Source: Poriferisodalis sp965203655 (GTDB lineage: Bacteria > Actinomycetota > Acidimicrobiia > Acidimicrobiales > Poriferisodalaceae). From it: 64,000 nt of DNA. The DNA lies in assembly GCF_965203655.1 (NCBI RefSeq), contig NZ_CBDBDD010000006.1:372001-436000 (forward strand), in the 5' to 3' direction. This document shows, in pieces, positions 56,406 through 64,000 of this stretch; the first letter of the stretch is position 1, and every line of letters starts with the position of its first letter. The position numbers and the translations under genes were made by a program. Under the pieces are notes generated by a model, which was not told where the DNA came from, did no database searches, and saw only the letters and a program-made list of their open reading frames with translations.

Positions 56406-56840
56406 TCAGTTGCCCTTGATGAGGGGTCGGCCGTAGTCCGAGGTCGGCTCGGCAGTGGGCTGGGCCTTGTCGCGCCGCTGCCACCACATCCACAGCACCG
56501 GCAGGCCCACCAGCGCAGCGACGTGCTCGATCACGACGACCATGTCGCTGACCTTCTTGAGGTCGATGCGCATCGGAGGGAAGGTGACAGGCGAGGTGAG
56601 GAACTGCCCCTCCGTAACCAGGAAGCGCTCGACGGACCAGCCCCACTCGTTGTCGGTGAGACGGACCCAGCGATCGGGAACTATCCCGAAGACCATGAGC
56701 AGGATCATGAAGACGTAGGCGGCGCCGAGCATGGCTTCGCCCCAAGTCGTGGGACGGTCGGACGGACGGCGCTTGCCGTACCACACCACTCCGTAGATCA
56801 TCAGCCCTGTGACGAGGATTGATGTGACGAGTGCGACCAC
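56406..56840 (-). CDS. Small membrane protein at the head of the bc operon
   Basis: A 144-aa protein with three hydrophobic segments: VVALVTSILVTGLMIYGVVW, AYVFMILLMVFGIV and a C-terminal VVVIEHVAALVGLPVLWMWW. The second and third are separated by a loop with VERFLVTEGQFLTSPVTFPP. No haem or Fe-S motifs. GTG at 56840 is preferred because a strong GGGAGGAG lies 7 bp upstream; a GTG at 56897 adds 19 residues without such a site. The ferredoxin gene follows after 12 bp. Function unknown, possibly a small bc subunit. Confidence 0.7.
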   Translation of the reverse strand: MVALVTSILVTGLMIYGVVWYGKRRPSDRPTTWGEAMLGAAYVFMILLMVFGIVPDRWVRLTDNEWGWSVERFLVTEGQFLTSPVTFPPMRIDLKKVSDMVVVIEHVAALVGLPVLWMWWQRRDKAQPTAEPTSDYGRPLIKGN

Positions 56841-57205
56841 TCCTGCGCTCCTCCCACGTTCTCCCGTCGGCGACTGTCGGCTGCTGATCGCCGACACATC
56901 CGATCATGCATCGGGTGCGGCGGCGGCAGCAAGACCGGGGCAAAGATTACCGGCGCCCCGGCCATGGCGCGTGATGTTCTAGCACGGCAGCGTGCGCTCG
57001 CCACAAAACCTCAAGCCCGACTCCGGTGGCCCAGTCCGCGCCATCGGCGCGACTGCGATGACCGACTGCATTGGCACTGTCTGCGCCATCGGCGCGAGTG
57101 CATGGCAGACTTGCGCCTTGGTGTGCCGGGGCGCGTATCGTGCCCTGCGAACCAGGCGCCGCCGCCGATGCCAGACCCCCAGGGGGCAACCCCGCGGAGG
57201 AACCC
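56841..57205. promoter_or_regulatory. Divergent promoter region of the respiratory genes with repeats
   Basis: This 365-bp interval separates the bc operon (minus) from the cytochrome c gene (plus). It carries two identical 13-bp palindromes GCGCCATCGGCGC (57038-57050 and 57083-57095) with similar flanks (GACTGC and GAGTGC), starting 45 bp apart. It also holds a hairpin-forming CCGGGGC/GCCCCGG (56935-56941, 56955-56961). No protein is supported. Promoters for both directions are expected here, but I cannot place -10 or -35 boxes. Confidence 0.45.
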
Positions 57206-57982
57206 GTGACCGAAGTTCCCGAGTACCTGCTGGAGCGCTCGCGACAGCGTCGAATTGCCTTGGGTGTACTCGAAGACGACGGCAGCGGCGAGAGCGGCGC
57301 GGCGGCACCTGCGGCCGCGGCGTCAGCCGAAGCTGCAGCAGCGGGACCTTCGCAGGCGCAGATGATCGCTGCTGCCAAGGAAGCCGCGCTGCTCGAAGTC
57401 GAGCCCGAGCCCCCTGCCGATCCACAGTGGGTGCTCGCGGCGCAGACCCGGCACCGGATCCCGATCTGGGTGCTGCCCGTGCTGTTCTGCCTGCCGCTGT
57501 GGGCCTTCGTGTACGTGAAGCTCACCGAACCGCCGCCCGAGCCGATCACGGCCATCAACGAGGGCGCGGCAACCTACGCGGTGCGCTGCGCGAGCTGCCA
57601 TGTCGGCGATGGCTCCGGCAGCGACGGCAGCGGTGTGGGGCGGCCGCTGTGGCAGGGCGAAGTGCTGCTGACGTTCCCGAACCTGGAGGATGGTTCGTTC
57701 ATCGAGTGGATTGCCGTGGGCTCCGAGGGCATCGGATTGGGACAGCCCTACGGCGATCCGGACCGGCCCGGCGGCGCTCACATCTCGGGCGAGACAGGCT
57801 CCAACATGCCTGCCTTCGGCGAGGTGCTCAACGAACACCAGCTCTATTCGGTCGCGCGATACGTGCGCGAGGTGATCGGCGGTGAGGACATCAGCGACGA
57901 AGTCGCCGCTGAACGTGACGCAGAGTGGGAGCACCTCGGGGGCGGCGCGGTCACTGGCGGGGGCGGTGGCGGGGGGCACTAG
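57206..57982 (+). CDS. Membrane-anchored monohaem cytochrome c
   Basis: A 258-aa protein. The N-terminus (about 80 residues) is cytoplasmic-like, Ala- and Glu-rich, and begins with VPEYLLERSRQRRIALG, a motif shared with the subunit IV-like protein. One membrane helix (about 86-104) is followed by a cytochrome c domain with CASCH at 128-132 and axial methionine probably in SNMPAFGEVL. The C-terminus is a glycine run ending in His. GTG at 57206 lies 7-8 bp after GGAGG. Probably an electron carrier to a terminal oxidase encoded elsewhere. Confidence 0.85.
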   Translation: MTEVPEYLLERSRQRRIALGVLEDDGSGESGAAAPAAAASAEAAAAGPSQAQMIAAAKEAALLEVEPEPPADPQWVLAAQTRHRIPIWVLPVLFCLPLWAFVYVKLTEPPPEPITAINEGAATYAVRCASCHVGDGSGSDGSGVGRPLWQGEVLLTFPNLEDGSFIEWIAVGSEGIGLGQPYGDPDRPGGAHISGETGSNMPAFGEVLNEHQLYSVARYVREVIGGEDISDEVAAERDAEWEHLGGGAVTGGGGGGGH

Positions 57983-58042
57983 CGCCCGAAGAGGGGTGCA
58001 ACGACCCGCCTGTCACGCCCCACGCGATCCCGAACCGACATC

Positions 58043-59314
58043 GTGACGCAGACGCTCTCGTGCGATGTGCTGGTCGTGGGCGGCGGTCCTGCCGGCTGCG
58101 CTGCCGCGTACTGGTCCGCGCAACAGGGGCGTGACGTGCTGCTCATCGAGCGCTCGTCGCACCCGCGTGAACGCGCGTGCGGTGATGCGCTCACACCGGT
58201 CGCTGTCGGCGAGCTCATCGCCATGGGCTGCGATCCGCTCGTTGCGCGCTGGCATCTGCACCGGGGGCTGCGCATCACGGCACACGGCCAGAGCCTCGAG
58301 GTGCTGTGGCCGCAGGATGCTCAGTGGCCGAGCTACGGCGCGGTCGTCCGCCGGCCACGACTGGACGCGCTCATGTTCGCCCGTGCCCAGGCGGCTGGGG
58401 CGCGCACCCTCACCGGCACCGAGGTCACTGCGCCGCTGATCAGCGATGGGCACCTGCGGGGCTGCCATGGGTTTGCCCGCCAGAGCAGTGACGGCGGTTG
58501 CGGGGAGCTGACCGCACTCGCCCGGTACGTCGTGATTGCCGACGGCCCGCGTTCGAGCTTCGGCCGTGCGCTCGGCACCGTGCGGACGCGCACCTACGCG
58601 CAGGGTTTGGCGATGCGTGCGTACTACCCCACGCCGCGCCATGCCGAGCCGTGGATCGAGTCGGTCTTCGCCCTCACCGATTCGGGCGGCGAGCAGCTGC
58701 CCGGATACGGCTGGGTGTTCCCGGTCGGCGACGGCACCGCCAACGTCGGCATCGGCCTGCTCAGCCATCACTATGGCAACGAGGCCATATCGCTGGAAGG
58801 CCTCTTTGAACAGTGGACCCAGCAGATCCCCGACCGCTGGGAGATCGACGCCGACGGGCCCGGCAGCCCACCGGTCGGCGGTCGGCTGCCCATGGGGGGC
58901 TCGGTGAGGCCCCGCTCAGGGCCGAATTGGGTTGTCGTCGGCGACGCAGCGGGCAGCGTCAACCCGTGGAACGGCGACGGCATCGGGCCAGCGCTGGCAA
59001 CCGGTCGGCTGGCGGCCGAGGTCATCGGTCACGCGCTCGACGCCGATGACGGCCTCATGCTGCGCGGTTACGAGACCGCGCTCGCCAGTCGCTGGGAGCG
59101 GTACCACCATCTGGGCCGCCTGACGACTCGCGCCCTGGGCCGCCCCGGGCTGATGCGGAAGCTGACCCAGCTCGCCATCCGCTCGCCTCGCATGGGCGAC
59201 CTGGCGATGCGCGTCTCGACCGATCTGCTGCAGAGCAGGACTGGTCCGCTCGGATCCCGCGGCGTCTACCGGGCGGCCGCCGGAATGGCAAGGCTCTGGC
59301 GAGATCGCACCTGA
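58043..59314 (+). CDS. Geranylgeranyl reductase-family flavoprotein
   Basis: A 423-aa FAD-dependent oxidoreductase of the GGR/MenJ type. The dinucleotide loop is VVGGGPAGCAAAY (about 11-23), the CGD motif sits in RACGDALTP (45-53) and the second FAD motif is VVVGDAAGSVNPWNGDGIG. Actinobacterial members reduce isoprenoid side chains of menaquinones or lipids. Beside a menaquinol-type bc complex and two complex I operons, quinone side-chain reduction (MenJ-like) is plausible but unproven. GTG 58043 has no strong ribosome-binding site. Confidence 0.85.
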   Translation: MTQTLSCDVLVVGGGPAGCAAAYWSAQQGRDVLLIERSSHPRERACGDALTPVAVGELIAMGCDPLVARWHLHRGLRITAHGQSLEVLWPQDAQWPSYGAVVRRPRLDALMFARAQAAGARTLTGTEVTAPLISDGHLRGCHGFARQSSDGGCGELTALARYVVIADGPRSSFGRALGTVRTRTYAQGLAMRAYYPTPRHAEPWIESVFALTDSGGEQLPGYGWVFPVGDGTANVGIGLLSHHYGNEAISLEGLFEQWTQQIPDRWEIDADGPGSPPVGGRLPMGGSVRPRSGPNWVVVGDAAGSVNPWNGDGIGPALATGRLAAEVIGHALDADDGLMLRGYETALASRWERYHHLGRLTTRALGRPGLMRKLTQLAIRSPRMGDLAMRVSTDLLQSRTGPLGSRGVYRAAAGMARLWRDRT

Positions 59315-59344
59315 ACGCCGCCACGCGTCCAGTCGAGGCCGCTT

Positions 59345-59365
59345 GGCTGCATGCTGATTGCAGCC
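59345..59365. terminator. Hairpin between convergent GGR gene and hemL
   Basis: A perfect 7-bp stem GGCTGCA/TGCAGCC around TGCTGAT lies in the 53-bp gap between two converging genes. There is no T-tract, so it is a weak candidate for a bidirectional terminator. Confidence 0.4.
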
Positions 59366-59367
59366 GT

Positions 59368-60660
59368 TCAGGACGCTGTCGCAGCGGTTGAGGCGGCGGC
59401 GGCGATGGCGGAGAGGGCTTCGTCGATGGTGTCGGGGGTGTGGGCGAGGCTGACGAAGATCACCTCGTAGGCGCCGGGGGCGAAGGCCACGCCACGGCTG
59501 AGCAGCTCGGCGTGGAAGCGGGCGTAGGCCTGCTCGTCGGTGGAGCGTGCGCCGTCGTAGTCGACCGGAACCCAGTCGGCTTCGGAGGACGAGCCGCAGT
59601 ACAGGCCGACGAGGGTGCCGACCTGGGTGACCACGGCGTCGAAGCCTGCTGTGGCCAGCACACCACGCAGGCCATCGGCGAACTGGCCGGCGCGTGCTTC
59701 GAGCTCGCCGTACGCGTCGGGCGTCAGCAGGTCCAGCGCGGCGAGGCCGGCTGCTGTCGCGAGCGGATTGCCCGACAGCGTCCCGGCTTGGTACACCGGA
59801 CCGGTCGGCGCCAGCGTCTCCATGATCTCTGAGCGGGCGCCGAGCGCGCCAATGGGCAGACCGCCGCCGATCACCTTGCCGAAACAGGAGATGTCCGGCG
59901 TGACGTCGAAACGCTCTGCCGCGCCTCCCGGGCCCAAGCGGAAGCCGGTGATGACCTCGTCGAAGATCAGCAGTGCCCCGGCGGCATCGCACGCCTCGGA
60001 GAGGGATTCGAGAAAGCCTGGCGCCGGCGGGACGAGTCCCATGTTCGCCGCCACAGGCTCCACCACGACCGCGGCCACCTGATCGTCGAGTTCTGGCACG
60101 ACGTTGTACGGCGCGACGACCGTGTCGGCCACGGCGCTGGGCGGGACCCCGGCTGAGCCGGACAGACCGAGCGTGGCGACACCGCTCCCGCCTGCGGCCA
60201 GCAGCGCATCTGCATGGCCGTGATAGCAGCCAGCGAACTTGACGATCTGCGGCCGTCCGGTGAAGCCCCGCGCTAGCCGGACCGCGGTCATCGTCGCTTC
60301 GGTGCCGCTGCTGACCAGGCGTACCTGCTCTACCCCCGGCGCGGCACTCGCGATGCGCTCGGCCAGCGCCACCTCGCGTTCGGTGGGGGCGCCGTATGAC
60401 GTGCCGTCGGCTGCAGCCTTCGCTACAGCCTCGGTGACCACCGGGTGAGCGTGACCCAGGATGATCGCCCCGTAGGACTGGACGAAGTCGAGATACCGGC
60501 GGCCTTCGACATCGAAGACGTACGGCCCTTCGGCTCGCTCAACGAAATACGGCGTGCCACCGACCGAACCGAAGGCACGCACGGGCGAGTTGACGCCACC
60601 GGGAATCACCCTGCGCGCAGCTTCAAACAGTTCGGCGTTCGTGGTGTTCGGCCCGGTCAC
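59368..60660 (-). CDS. hemL: Glutamate-1-semialdehyde 2,1-aminomutase
   Basis: A 430-aa PLP enzyme that converts glutamate-1-semialdehyde to 5-aminolevulinate. GGVNSPVRAF, PLP-binding SSGTEATMTAVRLARG, FDEVITGFR and the Schiff-base lysine K262 in CFGKVIGGGLPIG are all present. Last gene of the hem group; 113 bp separate it from hemD, and hemB, which often lies here, is absent. The GTG at 60660 gives a standard N-terminus. Confidence 0.96.
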   Translation of the reverse strand: MTGPNTTNAELFEAARRVIPGGVNSPVRAFGSVGGTPYFVERAEGPYVFDVEGRRYLDFVQSYGAIILGHAHPVVTEAVAKAAADGTSYGAPTEREVALAERIASAAPGVEQVRLVSSGTEATMTAVRLARGFTGRPQIVKFAGCYHGHADALLAAGGSGVATLGLSGSAGVPPSAVADTVVAPYNVVPELDDQVAAVVVEPVAANMGLVPPAPGFLESLSEACDAAGALLIFDEVITGFRLGPGGAAERFDVTPDISCFGKVIGGGLPIGALGARSEIMETLAPTGPVYQAGTLSGNPLATAAGLAALDLLTPDAYGELEARAGQFADGLRGVLATAGFDAVVTQVGTLVGLYCGSSSEADWVPVDYDGARSTDEQAYARFHAELLSRGVAFAPGAYEVIFVSLAHTPDTIDEALSAIAAAASTAATAS

Positions 60661-60773
60661 GGCCTCGCAGCGTAGGCCACGCCTCAGCGGGCAGTCATCG
60701 TCGAACTACGGGCCGAGCCGACAGCCGAAACGGGACCGAAGCGGCCCATGACCGCCGTCACACCGGGACTGCA

Positions 60774-61541
60774 TCAGCCATGCACCGCGGCAACGACAGC
60801 CTCGACGAGACCTGCGTCGGTGGGGCCGTCGGCAACTGCGGCGACCGGAAGCTCGGCTTCGTGGCAGGCCGCCGCGGTGGTGCGACCGATGCACACCACT
60901 TTGCCCGTGAGGGAATCACCGCCGAGCTGTGACAGATGGCCGCGCACGGCGGAGGGCGAGGCGAATACCACGGCATCCGCGCTGGACACATCAGCGGCCA
61001 GATGATCAGACAACGTAGGCGTGACGGTGCGGTACGCGTTCACGGCATCGACGCTCCAGCCGCGAGCGCGCAGGCCGTCAACGAGCTCGGGGCGGGCCTG
61101 TGCCGATTGGGGCACGAAACACCAGTCGTCGGGACGGGGCTCGGGGAACGCCGAGGCGAGCCCGACAGCATCATGTCGTTCCGGCACCAGCGTGACTGGG
61201 CGGTTGATCTCGGCCTCGACGCGGGCTGCCGTCGTCGGACCGACGGCTGCTGTGCGGACGCGGGCGAAGCGGCGGCGCACACCGCGCCGGTCCGCGCGAG
61301 CGAAGGTGGCCGCCACGGCGTTCGAAGAGGTGAATGCGACCCAGCTGTACTGCTCAAGCCGCAACAGCGCATCGTCGAGTGGCTGTCCGCCGTCGAGCGG
61401 AGGCACCACCGCAATCGCGGGTGCCACAACCACAGTCGCCCCTCGCTCACGCAACGCCGCCGCCAGTGACGCGGCCTGGTGCGATGCGCGCGTGATGACG
61501 ACGGTCCGGCCAGCGAGCGGGTCGGAACGGCGGTCAGTCAT
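60774..61541 (-). CDS. hemD: Uroporphyrinogen-III synthase
   Basis: A 255-aa protein with the HemD two-domain layout. LAGRTVVITRASHQAASLAAAL opens the first domain, VAFTSSNAVAATFARAD lies in the first active-site region and VVFASPSAVRGHLSQLG plus VCIGRTTAAACHEAELPV in the second. It cyclises hydroxymethylbilane with D-ring inversion. The start overlaps the hemC stop by 8 bp, so both are co-translated. HemD is poorly conserved, but the hem context makes this secure. Confidence 0.88.
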   Translation of the reverse strand: MTDRRSDPLAGRTVVITRASHQAASLAAALRERGATVVVAPAIAVVPPLDGGQPLDDALLRLEQYSWVAFTSSNAVAATFARADRRGVRRRFARVRTAAVGPTTAARVEAEINRPVTLVPERHDAVGLASAFPEPRPDDWCFVPQSAQARPELVDGLRARGWSVDAVNAYRTVTPTLSDHLAADVSSADAVVFASPSAVRGHLSQLGGDSLTGKVVCIGRTTAAACHEAELPVAAVADGPTDAGLVEAVVAAVHG

Positions 61542-62421
61542 ATGTGCCGCCGGTGCGAGTGATCAGCTCACGCGCCAGCGCGATGCCGAGCGCGTCGCCA
61601 TCGGCACCACTGCCCGAGGCGCGCTCGACGCTGCTGCCGTCGGGTGTCGCCAGCAACGCCGTCATCTGCACGCGCCCGTCGGCGTCGACAGTGGCGTGAG
61701 CCCCGGTGGGCAGATCGCAGCCGCCGCCGAGCGTCCGCAGGAAGGCGCGCTCGGCTCGGACGCACCGTGTCGTCACGGCGTCGGCGATCGCGCCGACGGC
61801 GACGGCAATGTCTGCGTCATCGGTGCGGTGCTCGATCGCGATGGCCCCTTGCCCGACCTGCGGCACCAACTCATCTGGGCTGAAGCGCTGCGCGATGCGG
61901 TGGGACTCGCCGAGGCGCTCCAGCGCCACCGCAGCCACGACCGCCGCGTCGATATCAGGATTGTCGGCCGCGGCAATGCGACGAGCCATGTTGCCGCGCA
62001 GGCCGACGAAGCGCAGATCCGGGCGCCTGGCCGCGAGCTGGCACTGACGGCGCTGCGATCCGGTCGCCACCACCCCGCCGTGCGGGATCTCGTCGAGCGC
62101 GAGCCCGACGAGCGCGTCGCTGGCGTCGCCTCTCGCAAGGCAGCCCGCCAAGATCAAACCCGACGTCGGCTCAGAGCGCATGTCCTTGGCGCTGTGCACC
62201 GCCAAATCGGCGCGGCCATCGAGCACCGCCGCCTGCACTTCGGTCACGAACACACCCCGACCGGACATCTGCGAAATCGGTGTGGACAGGTCCTGGTCGC
62301 CGGAGGTGGACACCGGCACCAGCTCGATAGGAGCTCCGGACCATCCGGCCGCCGCCAGCGCTGTCCCCACGGCGCGCGCCTGCCAGGTCGCCAGCGGGCT
62401 CGATCGTGTCGCGATCCTCAC
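61534..62421 (-). CDS. hemC: Porphobilinogen deaminase (hydroxymethylbilane synthase)
   Basis: A 295-aa enzyme. TRSSPLATWQARAV and STSGDQD mark the substrate channel, VHSAKDMRSEPTSGL the catalytic aspartate region, GSQRRQCQLAARRPDLRF the arginines, and the dipyrromethane-binding cysteine is C235 in LGGGCDLPTGAHA. GTG at 62421 is used, 11 bp after the hemA stop. Complete and typical. Confidence 0.95.
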   Translation of the reverse strand: MRIATRSSPLATWQARAVGTALAAAGWSGAPIELVPVSTSGDQDLSTPISQMSGRGVFVTEVQAAVLDGRADLAVHSAKDMRSEPTSGLILAGCLARGDASDALVGLALDEIPHGGVVATGSQRRQCQLAARRPDLRFVGLRGNMARRIAAADNPDIDAAVVAAVALERLGESHRIAQRFSPDELVPQVGQGAIAIEHRTDDADIAVAVGAIADAVTTRCVRAERAFLRTLGGGCDLPTGAHATVDADGRVQMTALLATPDGSSVERASGSGADGDALGIALARELITRTGGTYD

Positions 62422-62432
62422 GCAATCGCGAT

Positions 62433-63692
62433 CTATAGATCGAACAGGTCGCGTACCGAGTCGGCGAGCCGGTCGCCCTTGGCCTTGCCAGCGGCGGAGC
62501 GCAGCGCCACCGTGGGCTGATGCAGCAGCTTGTTCACGAAGGCCTTCGTGGCCAGTTCAAGTGCCTCACGCGCGTCATCGTCAAGCTGGGGATTGGCCGC
62601 AAGCGCTCGCTCGACTTCGTTCTGGCGCACCGCTTCGGCTCTGCCGCGCAGCGATTCGATCAGCGGTGCCATCTGCCGGGCGGTGCGGTCGGTCGAGAAA
62701 CGTTCCGTCTCGTCAGCCAGGATCGACTCGACCGCTGCCACCTCAGCCTGCCTGCTGGCTTCGCCTGCATGTGCAAAGCGGGCCAGGTCGTCCATGTCGA
62801 GCAGGGTGACACCGGCGATTCGGGCAACCGCCGGATCGACGTCGCGTGGGACCGCAATGTCCACGATCAGCAATGGACGCCCGGCACGGCGCGCGATGAC
62901 CTCTCCCACGCTGGCGTGGTCGACGATGACCGAGCTAGCTCCCGTCGACGTCAGCAGCAGATCGACCTCGACGAGCGCGTCCTCGAGGTTTCCCAGCGGC
63001 AGATGACGGCCGCCGACACGAGCGGCCAAGGCCTCGGCATGCGACGGCGTGCGGTTCGCAACCTGCACCGACGCTGGGCCGGCTGCCGCGAGCGCAACGA
63101 CCATGCCGTCGGCCATCTCGCCGGCGCCCACCACGAGCACATGGCGATCTGACAGCGAGCCGAGGTGGGTGATCGCCATGTGGACTGCTGCGTGGCTGAT
63201 CGATGCGGTGCCCCGTGCGATCCCGGTCTCTGTGCGAGCACGCTTTCCGGCGCTGATGCCATAGCGGAACAGCTGATTCAGCACCGTGCCAGCGGTGCCC
63301 TCAGCACGGGCCGCGTCCCACGCAGTGCGAACCTGGCCCAAGATCTCGTGCTCTCCGAGCACTGCCGATTCGAGGCCGCTGGCGACCCGGAACAGGTGGT
63401 GCGCCGCAGCGTCGTCGTAGTGCACGTAGAGATGGTCGGCCAGCTCGGCGGGCGCTGCCCCCGACAGGGTGCAGAAGAAGTCGCGCAGCTCGCCGAACGC
63501 AGCATGGAATTTCTCGGCGAAGACGTACACCTCGGTGCGGTTGCAGGTTGAGACGACAACCGCCTCGCTGACGTGCTCGCAGGAGGCGAGATCGCTCAGT
63601 CGTTTCGGCACGTCGGAGGCGGCAACCGTGCAGCGCTCCAGCAATTCGAGCGGCGCGCTGCGATGGCTCACGCCCATGACAACGATGGACAC
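62433..63692 (-). CDS. hemA: Glutamyl-tRNA reductase
   Basis: A 419-aa enzyme that starts tetrapyrrole synthesis. The catalytic cysteine C50 is in VSTCNRTEVYVFAE; HLFRVASGLESAVLGEHEILGQV is the family core; VLVVGAGEMADGMVVALAAAG is the NADPH-binding loop. The C-terminal dimerisation helix region is present. GTG at 63692 (VSIVVMGVSHRSAPLELLE) is used; upstream in-frame sequence to 63836 is not protein-like. First gene of hemA-hemC-hemD-hemL. Confidence 0.94.
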   Translation of the reverse strand: MSIVVMGVSHRSAPLELLERCTVAASDVPKRLSDLASCEHVSEAVVVSTCNRTEVYVFAEKFHAAFGELRDFFCTLSGAAPAELADHLYVHYDDAAAHHLFRVASGLESAVLGEHEILGQVRTAWDAARAEGTAGTVLNQLFRYGISAGKRARTETGIARGTASISHAAVHMAITHLGSLSDRHVLVVGAGEMADGMVVALAAAGPASVQVANRTPSHAEALAARVGGRHLPLGNLEDALVEVDLLLTSTGASSVIVDHASVGEVIARRAGRPLLIVDIAVPRDVDPAVARIAGVTLLDMDDLARFAHAGEASRQAEVAAVESILADETERFSTDRTARQMAPLIESLRGRAEAVRQNEVERALAANPQLDDDAREALELATKAFVNKLLHQPTVALRSAAGKAKGDRLADSVRDLFDL

Positions 63693-63798
63693 GTGGATTA
63701 CCCAGGGTTCGGGAATGCGGCCCGCACAGTCTCGCCGATGCAGCACCCGGTTTCCACGCGTTCTGCCCAACGTCGCGGGAGAATGTTCGCTCGGCCGT

Positions 63799-63888
63799 TC
63801 AGGCGAAGAAGAAGACCAGCCTGATCGTCGCCGCAATCAGGATGAGGGCCGCGAGCGCGCCGAGCACGATCGCCGTGCGCAGACTCAT
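63799..63888 (-). CDS. 29-aa single-helix membrane peptide
   Basis: A tiny ORF coding for MSLRTAIVLGALAALILIAA followed by TIRLVFFFA, one transmembrane helix ending in FFFA. Its ATG overlaps the stop of the upstream gene (ATGA), typical of a genuine translationally coupled small gene. It is 106 bp upstream of hemA on the same strand. Function unknown; it is too short for homology-based assignment. Confidence 0.55.
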   Translation of the reverse strand: MSLRTAIVLGALAALILIAATIRLVFFFA

Positions 63889-64000
63889 GTCGCCCGGCGC
63901 AATCGCACCTCGGTGCCCGCGGCAAAGCCGAGGTGCTCCGCACTCCCGCCGGCGACCGTGAGCTCCAGCAGGCCGTAGGGATCATCGGACAGCGCCAAGC
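63885..64000 (-). CDS. C-terminus of a probable SAM hydrolase (DUF62), cut by window edge
   Basis: Only the last 38 residues are inside the window: SDDPYGLLELTVAGGSAEHL then GFAAGTEVRLRRAT. A Ser-x-x-Tyr-Gly-LLEL-V-x-x-GSA pattern followed by LG-x2-AG-x2-V matches the end of S-adenosylmethionine hydroxide adenosyltransferases (DUF62). A TOBE-like ending is a weaker alternative. Its stop is coupled to the 29-aa peptide. Confidence 0.55.
   Translation of the reverse strand, partial: LALSDDPYGLLELTVAGGSAEHLGFAAGTEVRLRRAT

Overview
This is 64 kb of a high-GC bacterial chromosome. Gene content and style suggest an actinobacterium, most plausibly of the Acidimicrobiia type: GTG starts and ATGA, GTGA or TGATG coupled genes are common, there is an actinobacterial acs, a menaquinol-type bc complex with a split cytochrome b, and a geranylgeranyl-reductase-family flavoprotein. 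The assignment is an inference; no rRNA lies in the window.

Layout. 1-11 kb holds unlinked metabolic genes (SRPBCC, PhyH, MaoC, SDR, tRNA-Tyr, YajQ, HtpX, an epimerase, acs with a HAD phosphatase) and, at 6.6-8.4 kb, an AAA ATPase plus DUF3226 TOPRIM pair that looks like an anti-phage module. 11.2-23.1 kb (minus strand) is a complex I operon, nuoABCDHIJKLMN, without nuoE, F and G, ending in a MidA/NDUFAF7-family methyltransferase gene. 23.2-35.4 kb is an accessory island: a large N6-adenine DNA methylase; an uncharacterised translationally coupled pair (1059 aa and 143 aa); a truncated metallophosphoesterase; a compact three-gene cluster that looks like a graspetide (ATP-grasp RiPP) locus; a lipoprotein; and an AlbA_2/Schlafen-type regulator with two 53-bp AT-rich repeats upstream. 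35.4-51.3 kb is a second, complete 14-gene nuoA-N operon. Directly upstream of it, on the same strand, is a quinol:cytochrome c reductase set (51.3-56.8 kb): a split b6-like cytochrome b, Rieske protein, dihaem cytochrome c, a two-cluster ferredoxin and two membrane proteins. A divergent monohaem cytochrome c and a GGR-family oxidoreductase follow. 59.4-63.7 kb is tetrapyrrole synthesis, hemA-hemC-hemD-hemL, without hemB. The right edge cuts a probable SAM hydrolase gene.

How it fits together. The bc complex and the 14-subunit complex I form one long co-directional respiratory block (56.8 to 35.4 kb). The 11-subunit complex I must take electrons from something other than a NuoEFG NADH module, and it is physically linked to the methyltransferase family that modifies the NuoD homologue in mitochondria. 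The NuoD of this cluster carries the target arginine; the NuoD of the 14-subunit cluster has threonine there.

The strongest candidates for undescribed biology are the graspetide-like cluster (31.06-32.83 kb), the 1059/143-aa operon (26.87-30.48 kb), the ATPase/TOPRIM pair, and the MidA/NuoD pairing with the EFG-less complex I.
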